Shown here: positions 19,218 to 27,651 of the stretch, piece by piece
Layout: the number at the start of each line of letters is the position of its first letter
Numbering within the stretch: the first letter of the stretch is position 1
DNA from: an uncultured Clostridia bacterium
GTDB taxonomy: Bacteria > Bacillota > Clostridia > Christensenellales > Borkfalkiaceae
Direction: 5' to 3'
DNA length: 46,409 bases
Assembly (NCBI GenBank): GCA_934249215.1
Contig: CAKQKN010000135.1
Span: forward strand, 1-46,409
Notes under the pieces: model-generated
What the model saw: only the letters and a program-made list of their open reading frames with translations
What the model was told of the DNA's origin: nothing
The model's database searches: none
Position numbers and translations under genes: made by a program

Positions 19218-20189
19218 TCAATAATCGAAAACTCGGTCCTTGCCCGCGCCGATTCTCACGGCGTAAAACTTGCGCGCGGCTTTATCGAGGGCGAATACGT
19301 CGACGATGGTTTCGCTCGCCGTTCCGAGGGTTCGTTGCCACACATCGTCGTGGTAATACGCCTCGGAACCCGTCGAAATGTGAAGAACGCCGTCCTCCGT
19401 CGCGTTTCGGTCGGCATGGTTATGTCCGCAGATATATGCGACGAGTTCGCCTTTCGCATTCTCGAAATTGCCGTATTCGCAAGCCCGTCTGTTTTTGAAC
19501 GCGGCAAGCAGTTCTTTAAGCGGTTTCAGAGGCGGAGCGCCTTCCGGATCGAGTTGCGTGGAGCACGGAATATGCCCGAAGACGATTATAGACCAATCGG
19601 GTTTGTCTTTCAAGTCGAACGCGTTGTTTGCAATCCATTCGAGTTGCGGGCGGCTTATGCTGTAATGAACGCCCCAATATTGTTGTGCGTCGTCGCTCTG
19701 GCTGTCGCTCGTGTTGACGACGACGTAGCGGACTTTCTCATCGGGGTAGTCCGCGTAATAGCACGATTCGCCTTGCATGACTGCGGTTACGGGCGAGTTT
19801 CTGCTCATAATAATCGCGTCGGTCAAAGCTTTCGGATGCGTATATCCGGTTTTTTCTTCGCGCGAGAATTTGATCGTTATGTCGTGGTTACCGCGCGCGG
19901 AAAAGAAGTCGAGTTCGGGTTTGACTTCGCTCAGATAATCGAGTGATTTTTCGGTATCCGTGATGCATTGTTCTTTCGTTCCGAACGCAAATGCGTAATC
20001 GCCACCCGAAAAGAGCTTGTTAACTCCCGTTTTTTTTGCGAACGCTTTGATGAGCGGGGTGGATACGTGTGCGCAATCTCGGTAGTGTGTGTCGGTTACG
20101 AAAAAGAACGACGCGTCGCGGGGAAGTTTTTCGAAACGTTCTATTGCTTCGTTGAGAGGTTGATTAAAATATTCGGGAATTGCTTTCAT
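19218..20189 (-). CDS. Metallophosphoesterase, calcineurin-like
   Basis: This 323-residue protein has the metal-binding motifs of calcineurin-like phosphoesterases in order: FVTDTHYRD (D-x-H), FSGGDYAF (GGD), SARGNHD (GNHD), VFGHIPC (GH) and CGHNHAD (GHxH). There is no signal peptide, so it should act in the cytoplasm. A strong ribosome binding site (AAAGGAG) precedes the ATG. It follows the GH127 gene by 31 nt on the same strand and is probably co-transcribed with it. Its substrate could be a sugar phosphate or cyclic nucleotide; the sequence does not decide. Confidence 0.87.
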   Translation of the reverse strand: MKAIPEYFNQPLNEAIERFEKLPRDASFFFVTDTHYRDCAHVSTPLIKAFAKKTGVNKLFSGGDYAFAFGTKEQCITDTEKSLDYLSEVKPELDFFSARGNHDITIKFSREEKTGYTHPKALTDAIIMSRNSPVTAVMQGESCYYADYPDEKVRYVVVNTSDSQSDDAQQYWGVHYSISRPQLEWIANNAFDLKDKPDWSIIVFGHIPCSTQLDPEGAPPLKPLKELLAAFKNRRACEYGNFENAKGELVAYICGHNHADRNATEDGVLHISTGSEAYYHDDVWQRTLGTASETIVDVFALDKAARKFYAVRIGAGKDRVFDY

Positions 20190-20220
20190 ATTTTTCTCCT
20201 TTGGCGTCGAGCGAAAATTT

Positions 20221-22056
20221 TTACGTGTTTTGCCAGACGGTTATATTGCAATTTTCGTCGTCGTAATTTTTGCCCGCCTGTGCGTAGTCGCATACTTTGA
20301 TTTTACCGTTTTCCGTGGTTATTTCAAAGGCGACGTTGCTTTCGAAAGTTTGATTGTCGAATTTTTCGTAAACGAGAGGCTCGCCGTTTTTCAAACGCAC
20401 GGGTTTGTCGATTTCGTCCAGTCTGCAATCGCGCGCGAGGACGACTTCGCCTTTCGTGAACGCGATTTTTCCGTTAAGCCTTTCCGCCGTAATAGGTTGC
20501 GGACAAAATATTTCGAGTTTTTCGCCGTTCCATTTTCTGTTTTCGATTATGAAATAACCGTCGACGATCTTACCCTCGGCTTTTTCTCCGTCGATCGTCA
20601 CCGAGAAAGAGGTAGCTTTTTTCGGAATACGCACGGCGAAATCTGTCGCGCCGTCCGAATCGACGATAAAGTTCGCTTTGTCGCCTCCGAATTCGTCGGC
20701 ATATCCGCATACTTTAAGGTGAACTTTTCCGACGTGCGCGTCAAGGTTAAAATCGCAAAATCTTTCTATAAACAGGCAGTCTTCCGAGCGGAGAGCGACT
20801 TCGAGTGCGGCGATGGCCGTTCCCGCGCTGCCGATACAAGCGCAGCAGCCATACGATCTGCCGTGTTGCATTTTTTTGAAACCGCCGATTTTGCGCCCGC
20901 GTCTGTTCATATAAAGCGGGCTGTAACTGTCGAACGGGTAGGGTTCGTGTTCAACTTTTTCGGGGTAACCGCTCGAATAAACCATCGCGTCGGCGCGTTT
21001 CATCGTTTGTTTTTCGTTGTTAACCGCCCCGAACATCGCGTTCAGCGCGGAATGTTCGATAACCCGTGCATATTCCGCCTTTCCCGTCAGAAGAAGCAGT
21101 TTGAAACATAGTTTCATTAGGGTTACGGTAACGCAAGTTTCTTGCATGACCTCTTCTGAATATTCCGTTTGCCGTGCAGTCGAATTGTCGAAAAGTTCGT
21201 GAGTGCAGCCGCAGCTTCCGATCAGTGTGTAGTCGGTTTCGAGAACGAGCCCGACGAAGTTTTCGACCGCCGTAAGAAGTTCTTTTTTTCCGGTGTATTC
21301 GTAGTATTCGAGAACCCCTTCCATGCAACTCATCATCTCGTAAGCCTTCGTGTGTTTAAGCTTATATGGCGGAGTATTTCCGGATAAGAACGTTTGAATC
21401 AGATTGAAATCCTTGCATAAGCCGCTTTCGATCAGCATCGTGGAAAAGTCGAAAAAGCGAGAATACCCCGTCAATCCGTAAAGTTTTACGAACGGTTCGA
21501 GAATGGAACAAGAGTTAAGTCCGCCGTAAATCTGTGAAGTTTCGAAAATGCTTTTCTGACCTTCGGCGTTTCCGATTCTTTTGACGATATAATCGGCTTC
21601 TTTTATGAGCGCGTCGAGAATTTGCTTTTTTAAACGGTCGTCGTCGCAGATATCGTAGTAATATTCGAGCCCGAGCATAACGTATTTTCTTACCCACATA
21701 TCCCAGCCTATAAGCTCGTTATCGGGGGGATAGGTCGAAATTCTGCCGTTTTCGTCGGCGGAGGACAGCAAGTCTTTGACGGTGTCCGTAAGCGCGTCGT
21801 AAAGCGCGCGATCTTTCGTCGCGACGTAAGTTAAAACGCCGCCGCGCATCATTTTTCCCCAATATTCGCCGCGCCAGCATTTGTCATGGTCGGAATACAG
21901 TCTGAACTGCTCGACGAAAATTTTCCAAGTTTCTACGTCGGTCAGTTGTTCGTCAATCGTATATCTGACGAGTTTTCCACAGTAGCCGCAAACGTTCAGT
22001 TCGCCGGGAAGAATAATGCTCAGTTTATCAGAGATTTTTTTGCCGATTTTAGTCAT
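20221..22056 (-). CDS. GH127-family enzyme (beta-L-arabinofuranosidase-like)
   Basis: This 611-residue protein belongs to the PF07944/GH127 group. Landmarks are GWDMWVRKYVMLGLEYYY near residue 120, QETCVTVTLMKLC with Glu306 and Cys308, and YGCCACIG with Cys404-Cys405. In the Bifidobacterium enzyme HypBA1 the equivalent Glu and three Cys bind zinc, and the first Cys of the pair is the nucleophile, so the metal-cysteine centre looks complete here. It lacks a signal peptide and should act on imported sugar. The family also has members with other specificities, so arabinofuranosidase activity is only likely. It is divergent from the ROK regulator gene, with which it shares a control region. Confidence 0.82.
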   Translation of the reverse strand: MTKIGKKISDKLSIILPGELNVCGYCGKLVRYTIDEQLTDVETWKIFVEQFRLYSDHDKCWRGEYWGKMMRGGVLTYVATKDRALYDALTDTVKDLLSSADENGRISTYPPDNELIGWDMWVRKYVMLGLEYYYDICDDDRLKKQILDALIKEADYIVKRIGNAEGQKSIFETSQIYGGLNSCSILEPFVKLYGLTGYSRFFDFSTMLIESGLCKDFNLIQTFLSGNTPPYKLKHTKAYEMMSCMEGVLEYYEYTGKKELLTAVENFVGLVLETDYTLIGSCGCTHELFDNSTARQTEYSEEVMQETCVTVTLMKLCFKLLLLTGKAEYARVIEHSALNAMFGAVNNEKQTMKRADAMVYSSGYPEKVEHEPYPFDSYSPLYMNRRGRKIGGFKKMQHGRSYGCCACIGSAGTAIAALEVALRSEDCLFIERFCDFNLDAHVGKVHLKVCGYADEFGGDKANFIVDSDGATDFAVRIPKKATSFSVTIDGEKAEGKIVDGYFIIENRKWNGEKLEIFCPQPITAERLNGKIAFTKGEVVLARDCRLDEIDKPVRLKNGEPLVYEKFDNQTFESNVAFEITTENGKIKVCDYAQAGKNYDDENCNITVWQNT

Positions 22057-22076
22057 CTTCTATCCTCAACATATTA

Positions 22077-22090
22077 AATCGAAACCGATT
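22077..22090. promoter_or_regulatory. Inverted repeat in the GH127 leader
   Basis: AATCGAAACCGATT is an inverted repeat (AATCG/CGATT, 4-nt spacer) about 20 nt upstream of the GH127 start codon. The GAAACCGATT core resembles LacI-family operators, so the LacI-type protein encoded at 24897-25904 or a global catabolite regulator might bind here. This is inference from a single site. Confidence 0.35.
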
Positions 22091-22104
22091 AAATTGATAA
22101 AAAA

Positions 22105-22154
22105 AATAATCACTTGATTATTGACATTATATATGCTAAAATGGAAAAAGTCAA
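22105..22154. promoter_or_regulatory. Overlapping divergent promoters with palindromic operator
   Basis: Rightward, toward the ROK gene: TTGATT (22114-22119), 17 nt, TAAAAT (22137-22142) with an extended TGC. Leftward, toward GH127: TTGACT read on the - strand (22154-22149), 17 nt, TATAAT (22131-22126). A perfect 8+8 palindrome, AATAATCACTTGATTATT (22105-22122), covers the rightward -35 and the leftward start region. One repressor bound there would block both directions. The ROK regulator is the obvious candidate. Confidence 0.7.
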
Positions 22155-22229
22155 TGAGATAAAGCGACAAAAGAAAAAACTGTGTGTAAACGCATTAAAA
22201 AACGGCTTGCGGCGGGAGATCGTATTGTA

Positions 22230-23372
22230 ATGTTAATGGTAGAAAAGAGAAAATTCAACAGAATATACTATGTGTTGAACGTGATAAGGGAAAATCCCGA
22301 TTCTTCGAAATCTGAAATCAAGAAGTTGAGCGGATTGTCGATGGAAGTCGTTCTGAACTATATCGATTATCTGACTCAGAACGGGCTTATTTATCAATCG
22401 GGGAAAAGGGGCGACGGAGTCGGACGCAAGTCCGAAATTTACAGAATAAACCCCGACGGCGGAAGGTTTATCGGGATAAAATTCACAGCGCACAAGGTTT
22501 CCGGGATTCTTATGAATTTTGCGGGAACCACCCTTTATGTTTACGAAAAGAAATACGACAGATTCAAAGTGTCCTCGACCGATCTTATTTCGTCGATATC
22601 CGATTGCGTCGACGATATCATAAAGAACAACTCGGCAAAGGGAATATGCGGAATCGGCGTGTCGAGTCCGGGGCTGGTCGACGCGGAAAACGGGATTCTC
22701 GAAAGATATTGCGATCTCATCGGTGACGAACCCGTTCCGATCGGTAAGGCGATCGAAGAAAAATACGGAATAGAAGCCTACGTATGCGGAACGGTCAAAA
22801 CTAAAACAATCGCGCACTATCTGAAGAAAAAATCGGAAAATTACGGGAATTTCGTGTTCATGCTGATTGGCGAGGGCTGTTCTATGGCGTTTATCTATAA
22901 CGATAAACTTTTCAGCGGCGAGCATAATTATGACGGCGAAATCGGGTATATTCCCGTGCAGAGCGAGGACGGAACGGCGGCTAATCTTGCGTCGATAATC
23001 GGAAACAACGCCATAATAGACGCGCTTTCCGCAAGAGGAAAAGCCGTTTCCGATATTTTCGATTTCGTCGAACTTATCGACAAAAAAGACGACTGTGCGA
23101 TTGAATTACTCGAAAGAATTACCGACGTTACGGCGTATGCTCTTTCCGCCGTGATGACGATTTGCGTGCCGCGAAGAATCGTTTTGTGCGGAGACTACGT
23201 TCATGTGAGCGATTATCGTAAAAAACTTGAAGAAAAAGCGGAAAAATATTGTCTTGCAGAAGTGCTTAACAGCGTTTCTTTCGAATACCTTAAGAATGAA
23301 AAATCGGACAACGCTTACGACGCCGCACAGTATTGTTATTTCAAAAAATTCTATTACTCGAAGAGGACGTAA
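22230..23372 (+). CDS. ROK-family transcriptional regulator
   Basis: The ATG at 22230 was chosen because a GGCGGGAG site precedes it; an upstream GTG at 22182 lacks one. The 380-residue product has an N-terminal winged helix-turn-helix (about residues 10-60, IRENPDSSKSEIKKLSGLS) and a ROK domain with GIGVSSPGLVD and FMLIGEGCSMAF, the phosphate-binding loops of the sugar-kinase fold. The Cys-rich zinc site usual in ROK proteins (CxCGxxGC) is absent after GEIGYIPV. It is probably a sugar-responsive repressor of itself and of the divergent GH127-phosphoesterase pair. Confidence 0.87.
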   Translation: MLMVEKRKFNRIYYVLNVIRENPDSSKSEIKKLSGLSMEVVLNYIDYLTQNGLIYQSGKRGDGVGRKSEIYRINPDGGRFIGIKFTAHKVSGILMNFAGTTLYVYEKKYDRFKVSSTDLISSISDCVDDIIKNNSAKGICGIGVSSPGLVDAENGILERYCDLIGDEPVPIGKAIEEKYGIEAYVCGTVKTKTIAHYLKKKSENYGNFVFMLIGEGCSMAFIYNDKLFSGEHNYDGEIGYIPVQSEDGTAANLASIIGNNAIIDALSARGKAVSDIFDFVELIDKKDDCAIELLERITDVTAYALSAVMTICVPRRIVLCGDYVHVSDYRKKLEEKAEKYCLAEVLNSVSFEYLKNEKSDNAYDAAQYCYFKKFYYSKRT

Positions 23373-23840
23373 ACCATATAATAATATTTTGATCGAAAAA
23401 AACCAACTTTTTCAACGAAAGATCCTTTCCTTTTTTGAGATGCAGTGGCTGTAGAAAGGTGGTGTTATAATCCCGATAAGCTCGCTGATGGGGATACGGT
23501 TGACGATATTTCTTTAATTTTAACATTGAAAGATAACTAAGACGAGCGGGTTCAAATGGAAATCGAGCGTTTTAGGAGTAAATACGGATGATAAAAGGAA
23601 TAGAAATGTTCAAAGAGCATTTTATGCTGCTTGGTCTAAAATATATTTAATGCTCATCGGACCCCATATTTCCGGATATTCGCTTCTTGCATCGGCTTTG
23701 ATTCCGCGACTCATGTAATACAGAATGACACACTGAATATGAAACTCATTCACAAACCATTTAATATTAAGTTTTGTCTAAACTTTTGGTTCACATCATT
23801 TTATAAAAAAGACAATTTTTAAATTTTCGGTTAAAAGGCG
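23373..23840. other. AT-rich intergenic stretch with gene fragments
   Basis: No intact gene is visible. A 20-codon + strand ORF at 23588-23650 follows an AGGAG site and starts MIKGIEMFKEHF, which resembles the start of AbiEii/AbiGii-type nucleotidyltransferase toxins but ends at once. On the - strand, 23777-23622 is open for 51 codons, has protein-like composition (WFVNEFHIQCVILYYM and PEIWGPMSIKYI) and has no start codon at its open end. Both look like debris of lost genes. The identifications are weak. Confidence 0.3.
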
Positions 23841-23870
23841 TTGACTGAAAACCCCGCCCGCAGATATAAT
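23841..23870 (+). promoter_or_regulatory. Promoter of the decayed fructokinase-GH32 unit
   Basis: TTGACT (23841-23846), an 18-nt spacer and TATAAT (23865-23870) lie about 78 nt before the fructokinase remnant. The promoter looks intact although the genes behind it are broken. Confidence 0.6.
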
Positions 23871-23947
23871 GCTGCAAAAGAATTATAGTCAGAGAGCATT
23901 TGCTTGGTGGTTGAAAAAACACACATAAGAAGGGCTCGGGATCAAAA

Positions 23948-24108
23948 ATGAAAAAAATATACGCCTTGGGCGAAGCATTGATAGATTGTACGGCGGGGCA
24001 AACTGAAGCCGATAAAAACGCATTTTACAAAACACGGCGTTCGTGGTTTGCGGAACGGGCGCTATCCCGTCGATGCCGGATAGGGCGCAGATTTTTACAG
24101 AATTATGA
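23948..24108 (+). pseudogene. Fructokinase (PfkB family) with internal deletion
   Basis: The first 28 codons (MKKIYALGEALIDC...FYKT) are the normal start of a ScrK-type fructokinase, which phosphorylates fructose released from sucrose. The usual PGGAPANVA that should follow is missing. From 24034, in a shifted frame, comes AFVVCGTGAIPSMPDRAQ, which matches the conserved end of the same family, stopping at TGA 24106-24108. Some 250 or more internal codons, judged from the usual length of about 310-330 residues, appear deleted. In the original frame the ORF runs to 24133 as unrelated sequence. The product cannot be active. Confidence 0.8.
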
Positions 24109-24155
24109 ACGATTGCGAATTAAAATGCAGTAGCAAGTCGGGTTAAGGTGAAGAT

Positions 24156-24614
24156 ATGGCTGAAAACAGAGAAAACGATTGCAAAAAACGAGATACCACG
24201 GTGCGGTTTTCGACGGAACGTGCCGAAGAATACGTTAACGAACGTGCCCCTGCGGTAAGCAAAAAATACAGATGCACCTATCATGCAATACCGCCGATAG
24301 GCTGGATGAACGATCCGAACGGGTTTTGCCGCGCGATGGGAAAATATCATTTATTTTTTCAATTTCACCCTTACTCCGCCGAATGGGGACCTATGCACTG
24401 GGGACATTATGAAACCGAGGATTTCGTAAAGTGGAAGTGGAAAGGGGTTGCGCTCGCACCCGAAAAAGAATATGATAAGGACGGTTGTTTTTCGGGCTCG
24501 GCGATTGAAAAAGACGGCTTAATGTATTTGTTTTACACCGCGGTAAAAGGCGACGTTCAGCGGCAGGCGGTGGCGACGAGCCTGTGCCAAACACAAAGGT
24601 TTGGGAAGATATGA
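24156..24614 (+). pseudogene. Sucrose-6-phosphate hydrolase (GH32), truncated
   Basis: The start is a normal GH32 beta-fructofuranosidase: YHAIPPIGWMNDPNGF carries the catalytic nucleophile Asp53, followed by FFQFHPYSAEWGPMHWGHY and CFSGSAIEKDG. After GDVQRQAVATS (about residue 142) the similarity stops and the frame ends 11 codons later. Full GH32 enzymes have about 480-500 residues, so two thirds are missing, including the RDP motif and the acid/base Glu. It cannot be active. It lies 48 nt after the fructokinase remnant, as expected of a sucrose operon. Confidence 0.85.
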
Positions 24615-24818
24615 AGAGTGCGGCGATAATCGTAAACTCACTCTTGCGCGGGTCCCCAACTTTTCCTGCTTTTCGGGGTTAAAAACATCGGTGTGGAAAA
24701 CGAAGCCCGGGTCATGGATATGCTGCGGAACCCGCAAAAAACGGGCAGTAAATAAGGGGGCGGGAGCGCGGAGTGAAAGGCGGAGAGAAAAAAATCGGAA
24801 GTTTTTTTGAAATAGGTA
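24615..24818. other. Non-coding junk between truncated GH32 and LacI gene
   Basis: No gene is supported. A + strand frame ending at a TAA near 24758 reads LFLLFGVKNIGVENEARV and could be the cytoplasmic tail of a lost membrane transporter, but it is too short to identify. It fits the picture of a deletion that removed the rest of GH32 and following genes. Confidence 0.3.
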
Positions 24819-24847
24819 TTGACAAACGTCGCGGGTTGTGGGACTAT
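24819..24847 (+). promoter_or_regulatory. Promoter and possible operator of the LacI-type gene
   Basis: A consensus TTGACA (24819-24824) lies 17 nt before GACTAT (24842-24847), a weak -10. Between them, ACAAAC (24823-24828) and GGTTGT (24835-24840) form an imperfect inverted repeat around GTCGCG, a possible autoregulatory site. Confidence 0.5.
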
Positions 24848-24896
24848 CAATGCACAAAAGGTTTTTACTCGGGTAAATTCCTTTTACGGAGATGAT

Positions 24897-25904
24897 ATGA
24901 CGACAAGAAAAGACGTCGCGAAGTTGGCGGGCGTTTCGGTCGCGACGGTTTCGAACGTACTTTCGGGGCGACTCACTGTGTCCGACGAAAAAGCCGAAAG
25001 AGTGCGCGCCGCGGCAAAGCAACTTAATTATTTCCCGAACCACACGGCGATAAGTCTTTCCTTGGGTTTGTCCTATCACATAGGCGTCGTTATCAACGAA
25101 TTCACCAACCCGTATCATATGGAGATCGTGCAGTACATCGGCAAATACGTTACCGCGCACGGTTTTATGATGACGGTTTCCGATTTTAAAGAGGGCGCGA
25201 ACACCGTTTGCAGATTTCTCGGCGAAAGGCAGTTCGACGCGCTCGTGAACTTTTCGTCAAACGTATATTCGGAGGAACTTCTCAATTCGCTCAAAAGCAG
25301 GGGAACGGTTCTCGTCAATTTCGCAAATGTGAGCGATATAGAGGTCCATCACGACGTTGTCGGAGCGATGCTTTGCTTTATGGAAAAATTGCAGTCGCTC
25401 GGGCACAAAAAAGTGGGCTACGTGAGCATAATCGACCCGATGCGTTTCTTTGCGGACGAAAGAGGCAGGACTTTTACCGAGCATCGCAAAGAATTCGGTT
25501 TCGACGAAAACGACGAATATATATTGTTTAACGAAGATATCAACAGAGAATCGGGCGAAACGGGTTACGAACTGACGAAACGGCTTATGACTGCGCATCC
25601 GGAGATCACCGCATTGTTCGTGATGAACGACGTTGCTGCGTTTGGCGCGATACGCGCGCTTAAGGAACTCGGACTCGAGTGCCCGAAAGACGTTTCGGTC
25701 ATCGGTTGCGACGATATAATCATCTCCCGCGACTACGTTCCGTCGCTCAGCAGTATTTCTTTCGATAAGGAAGATTACGGCACGGAAATCGGGCGCAGAA
25801 TCATCGACCGCATGCAGAACGGCTCCGACTATTCCTCCGACGTTTACGTCGTGAAAGCCGAAGCAAAGTTCCGCGACAGCATAGGAAAGAACGAAAGAAA
25901 GTAA
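24897..25904 (+). CDS. LacI-family transcriptional regulator
   Basis: The ATG at 24897 follows GGAG by 5 nt and opens directly on the DNA-binding domain; the TTG at 24819 in the same frame is part of the -35 box. The 335-residue protein has the LacI helix-turn-helix and hinge (TRKDVAKLAGVSVATVSNVLSG, then NYFPNHTA) followed by a periplasmic-binding-protein-like effector domain (IGVVINEFTNPYH; ALFVMNDVAAFGAIRALKELG; VSVIGCDDI). It is intact among broken genes. As neighbour of the sucrose remnants it may once have been their ScrR-like repressor; what it controls now is open. Confidence 0.9.
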   Translation: MTTRKDVAKLAGVSVATVSNVLSGRLTVSDEKAERVRAAAKQLNYFPNHTAISLSLGLSYHIGVVINEFTNPYHMEIVQYIGKYVTAHGFMMTVSDFKEGANTVCRFLGERQFDALVNFSSNVYSEELLNSLKSRGTVLVNFANVSDIEVHHDVVGAMLCFMEKLQSLGHKKVGYVSIIDPMRFFADERGRTFTEHRKEFGFDENDEYILFNEDINRESGETGYELTKRLMTAHPEITALFVMNDVAAFGAIRALKELGLECPKDVSVIGCDDIIISRDYVPSLSSISFDKEDYGTEIGRRIIDRMQNGSDYSSDVYVVKAEAKFRDSIGKNERK

Positions 25905-26222
25905 AGGGATAAGGGAAAAATCGAACAAGGGAAAATCGTTGAGTTTTTATTTTCTCACAAATTTACCCGCGTAAATTATAAAAAGCGTCGATTTTTTCGG
26001 GAATTTTCGTTGTTTGCGACAATTTGCGGGCAAGAAGAGCGATAATAACGGGCGAAAAAAGCAATAATAAAGGTGAACGCGTCGGCTTGCAGTCGGAAAA
26101 CTTGCCGATTTGTTCCCGTTTTTCCGTATTTCGCGCTTAAAACGAAAAACGAGCGATTTGTCGCAGATAGGGATTCCAATCATTATCACTAACTATTTTT
26201 GCGGGAATAAATCGGTTTTTGA
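25905..26222. other. Intergenic stretch without a supported gene
   Basis: I see no gene or clear terminator. Two near-identical tracts, AAGGGAAAAATCGA (25911-25924) and AAGGGAAAATCG (25927-25938), follow the LacI stop codon. Two overlapping - strand ORFs of 67-80 codons exist but have no family resemblance. Confidence 0.4.
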
Positions 26223-26918
26223 TGGCTTTTCGGGCGGCGCCACGGCGAAATGGTTCAGCCGTGGTTCAGAAACAAATTTTATCCCGCGCCGAAAACGGTC
26301 TGTGAGGTTACGCTTGCGTTTAAGTTCGACGTGAAAGACGTGCCGAGCGATATTTACGTTATGACCGAGGACGAAAACGCGAAAATATCGGTGAACGGCG
26401 TGATATTGGACAAATCAACCGCGACGGACGGATATATCGACGTTTGTTTCAAACGGATAAAAATTCCGGGCGGCGCGCTCAAAGTCGGGCGCAACGAACT
26501 GTCGGTGAGTTTCGGGTTTAACGATCGTTACGACGTGGAAAGTCTGTATCTGACGGGGAATTTCGGCGTTTCGCAAATCGACGAAATCGTCGATCTTCCC
26601 GAAAAACTTACTTTCGGCGATTTTTCGGAACAAGGGCTTAAATATTACGGCGGGAGGGTGAAACTCACCGCGCCGACGGAGAGCGGAAATTATATGATCA
26701 AACTCAAAAAGCTTCCGTGCGCCGTGTGCTATTTCAACGGTCGTCCCGTCGCGTTTATGCCGTACGAAACGGAGTTCGACGTGACGAACGGAGTTTTGAC
26801 CGCCGAAGTCGTTCTGACGCGGCAAAATACTTTCGGCACGACGATAAATTCGGGCGTGCGCGAGGGGATAATTCCGCAAGGGTTGCCGAAGAAAATCGAA
26901 TTGTTCAGAAAAAGATGA
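26223..26918 (+). pseudogene. C-terminal remnant of a large glycoside hydrolase
   Basis: The frame opens at 26223 after a TGA and runs to TGA 26916-26918; the first ATG is at 26250 with no ribosome binding site. The roughly 222 residues are two beta-sandwich domains: an accessory domain with IYVMTEDENAKISVNG and a second with ESLYLTGNFGV, LTFGDFSEQGLKYYGG and ending LPKKIELFRK. This pattern is the usual C-terminus of long (about 900-1100 residue) rhamnosidase-like glycosidases, and no catalytic part is present. It is therefore a 5'-deleted gene. A short free-standing sugar-binding protein is possible but unlikely without a start signal. Confidence 0.65.
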
Positions 26919-26949
26919 GGTTCGGGGGAGTGCTTTCCGAATTAAAGAA

Positions 26950-26997
26950 AAACGACCGACGAAAACCGCATAACGCGGCTTCGTCGGTCGTTTGTTT
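26950..26997. terminator. Bidirectional Rho-independent terminator
   Basis: AAACGACCGACGAA (26950-26963) pairs with TTCGTCGGTCGTTT (26980-26993); the loop has an inner CCGC/GCGG stem. T-rich flanks on both sides let it stop the + strand glycosidase remnant and the - strand GNAT gene. Confidence 0.88.
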
Positions 26998-27021
26998 AGC
27001 GAAAAAACGGAATCCCTATGG

Positions 27022-27651
27022 TTAATTAAAAATTTGTCCGGGGAGTTTTTTCTTTTCTTTCTCGGGGAAGGTCGCTTCGTATTTTTCGAATTCTTCGGGA
27101 AGCTCTTCGCAGACGAAATAGCCTTTCGGATCGGAATACGTTCCCGTTATTCCGTCGAGGAAACCTTCTTTTAATTCTTTAAACAAAAAGTAGTCGGCTT
27201 CGGGATCGTCCGCGTATCTAACGCCTTTCGTTTTTGCGGGTGCAAAGCCGCTTTTTCCGTAAAAATCGATGTTTCCCGTCGTCAAAAGCGCACCCGCGCC
27301 AAATTCTTTCGCTTTTTCCATTGAATAATCGAGGAGCGCTTTGCCGTAGCCTTTTCTCTTGAATTCGGGGGCGATGCAGATCGGTCCGAACGTGAGAACG
27401 GGGATTTTTCTTCCGTCGCCCGAGTCGATATGCGCTTTGACGAATATCGTCTGTCCGATCGTTTTTCCGTCTTTTTCCATTATGAAATCGAGTTCGGGAA
27501 CGAAATCGGGATTGCTTCTGAAGCGGTTAAGCACGAAATGTTCTTTCGCCCCGGGGCAATATACGTTCCAGAAAGATTCTCGGACGAGATTTTCGGTGTT
27601 GCGGTAGTCTTTTTTTTCTTCGTTTCTTATCGTAAAGTCGTTGTCGTTCAT
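27022..27651 (-). CDS. GNAT-family N-acetyltransferase
   Basis: This 209-residue protein has the acetyl-CoA-binding fold of GNAT enzymes: a start IRNEEKKDYRNTENLVRESFW, then FGPICIAPEFKRKGYGKALLDYSMEKAKEFG with the R/K-x-x-G-x-G/A loop, and TTGNIDFYGKSGF. It would transfer an acetyl group to a small molecule or protein amine; the acceptor is unknown. Its ATG overlaps the stop codon of the TetR gene by 4 nt, so the pair is one operon and the regulator probably controls it. Confidence 0.87.
   Translation of the reverse strand: MNDNDFTIRNEEKKDYRNTENLVRESFWNVYCPGAKEHFVLNRFRSNPDFVPELDFIMEKDGKTIGQTIFVKAHIDSGDGRKIPVLTFGPICIAPEFKRKGYGKALLDYSMEKAKEFGAGALLTTGNIDFYGKSGFAPAKTKGVRYADDPEADYFLFKELKEGFLDGITGTYSDPKGYFVCEELPEEFEKYEATFPEKEKKKLPGQIFN

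Noticed and set aside
24519..25160. 213-codon - strand ORF spanning GH32 remnant and LacI gene
   Set aside because: It crosses a truncated gene, a promoter and a real gene on the other strand, with no recognisable domain.
25947..26189. Two overlapping - strand ORFs (67 and 80 codons) after the LacI gene
   Set aside because: Different frames of the same DNA, no family resemblance and no ribosome binding site.
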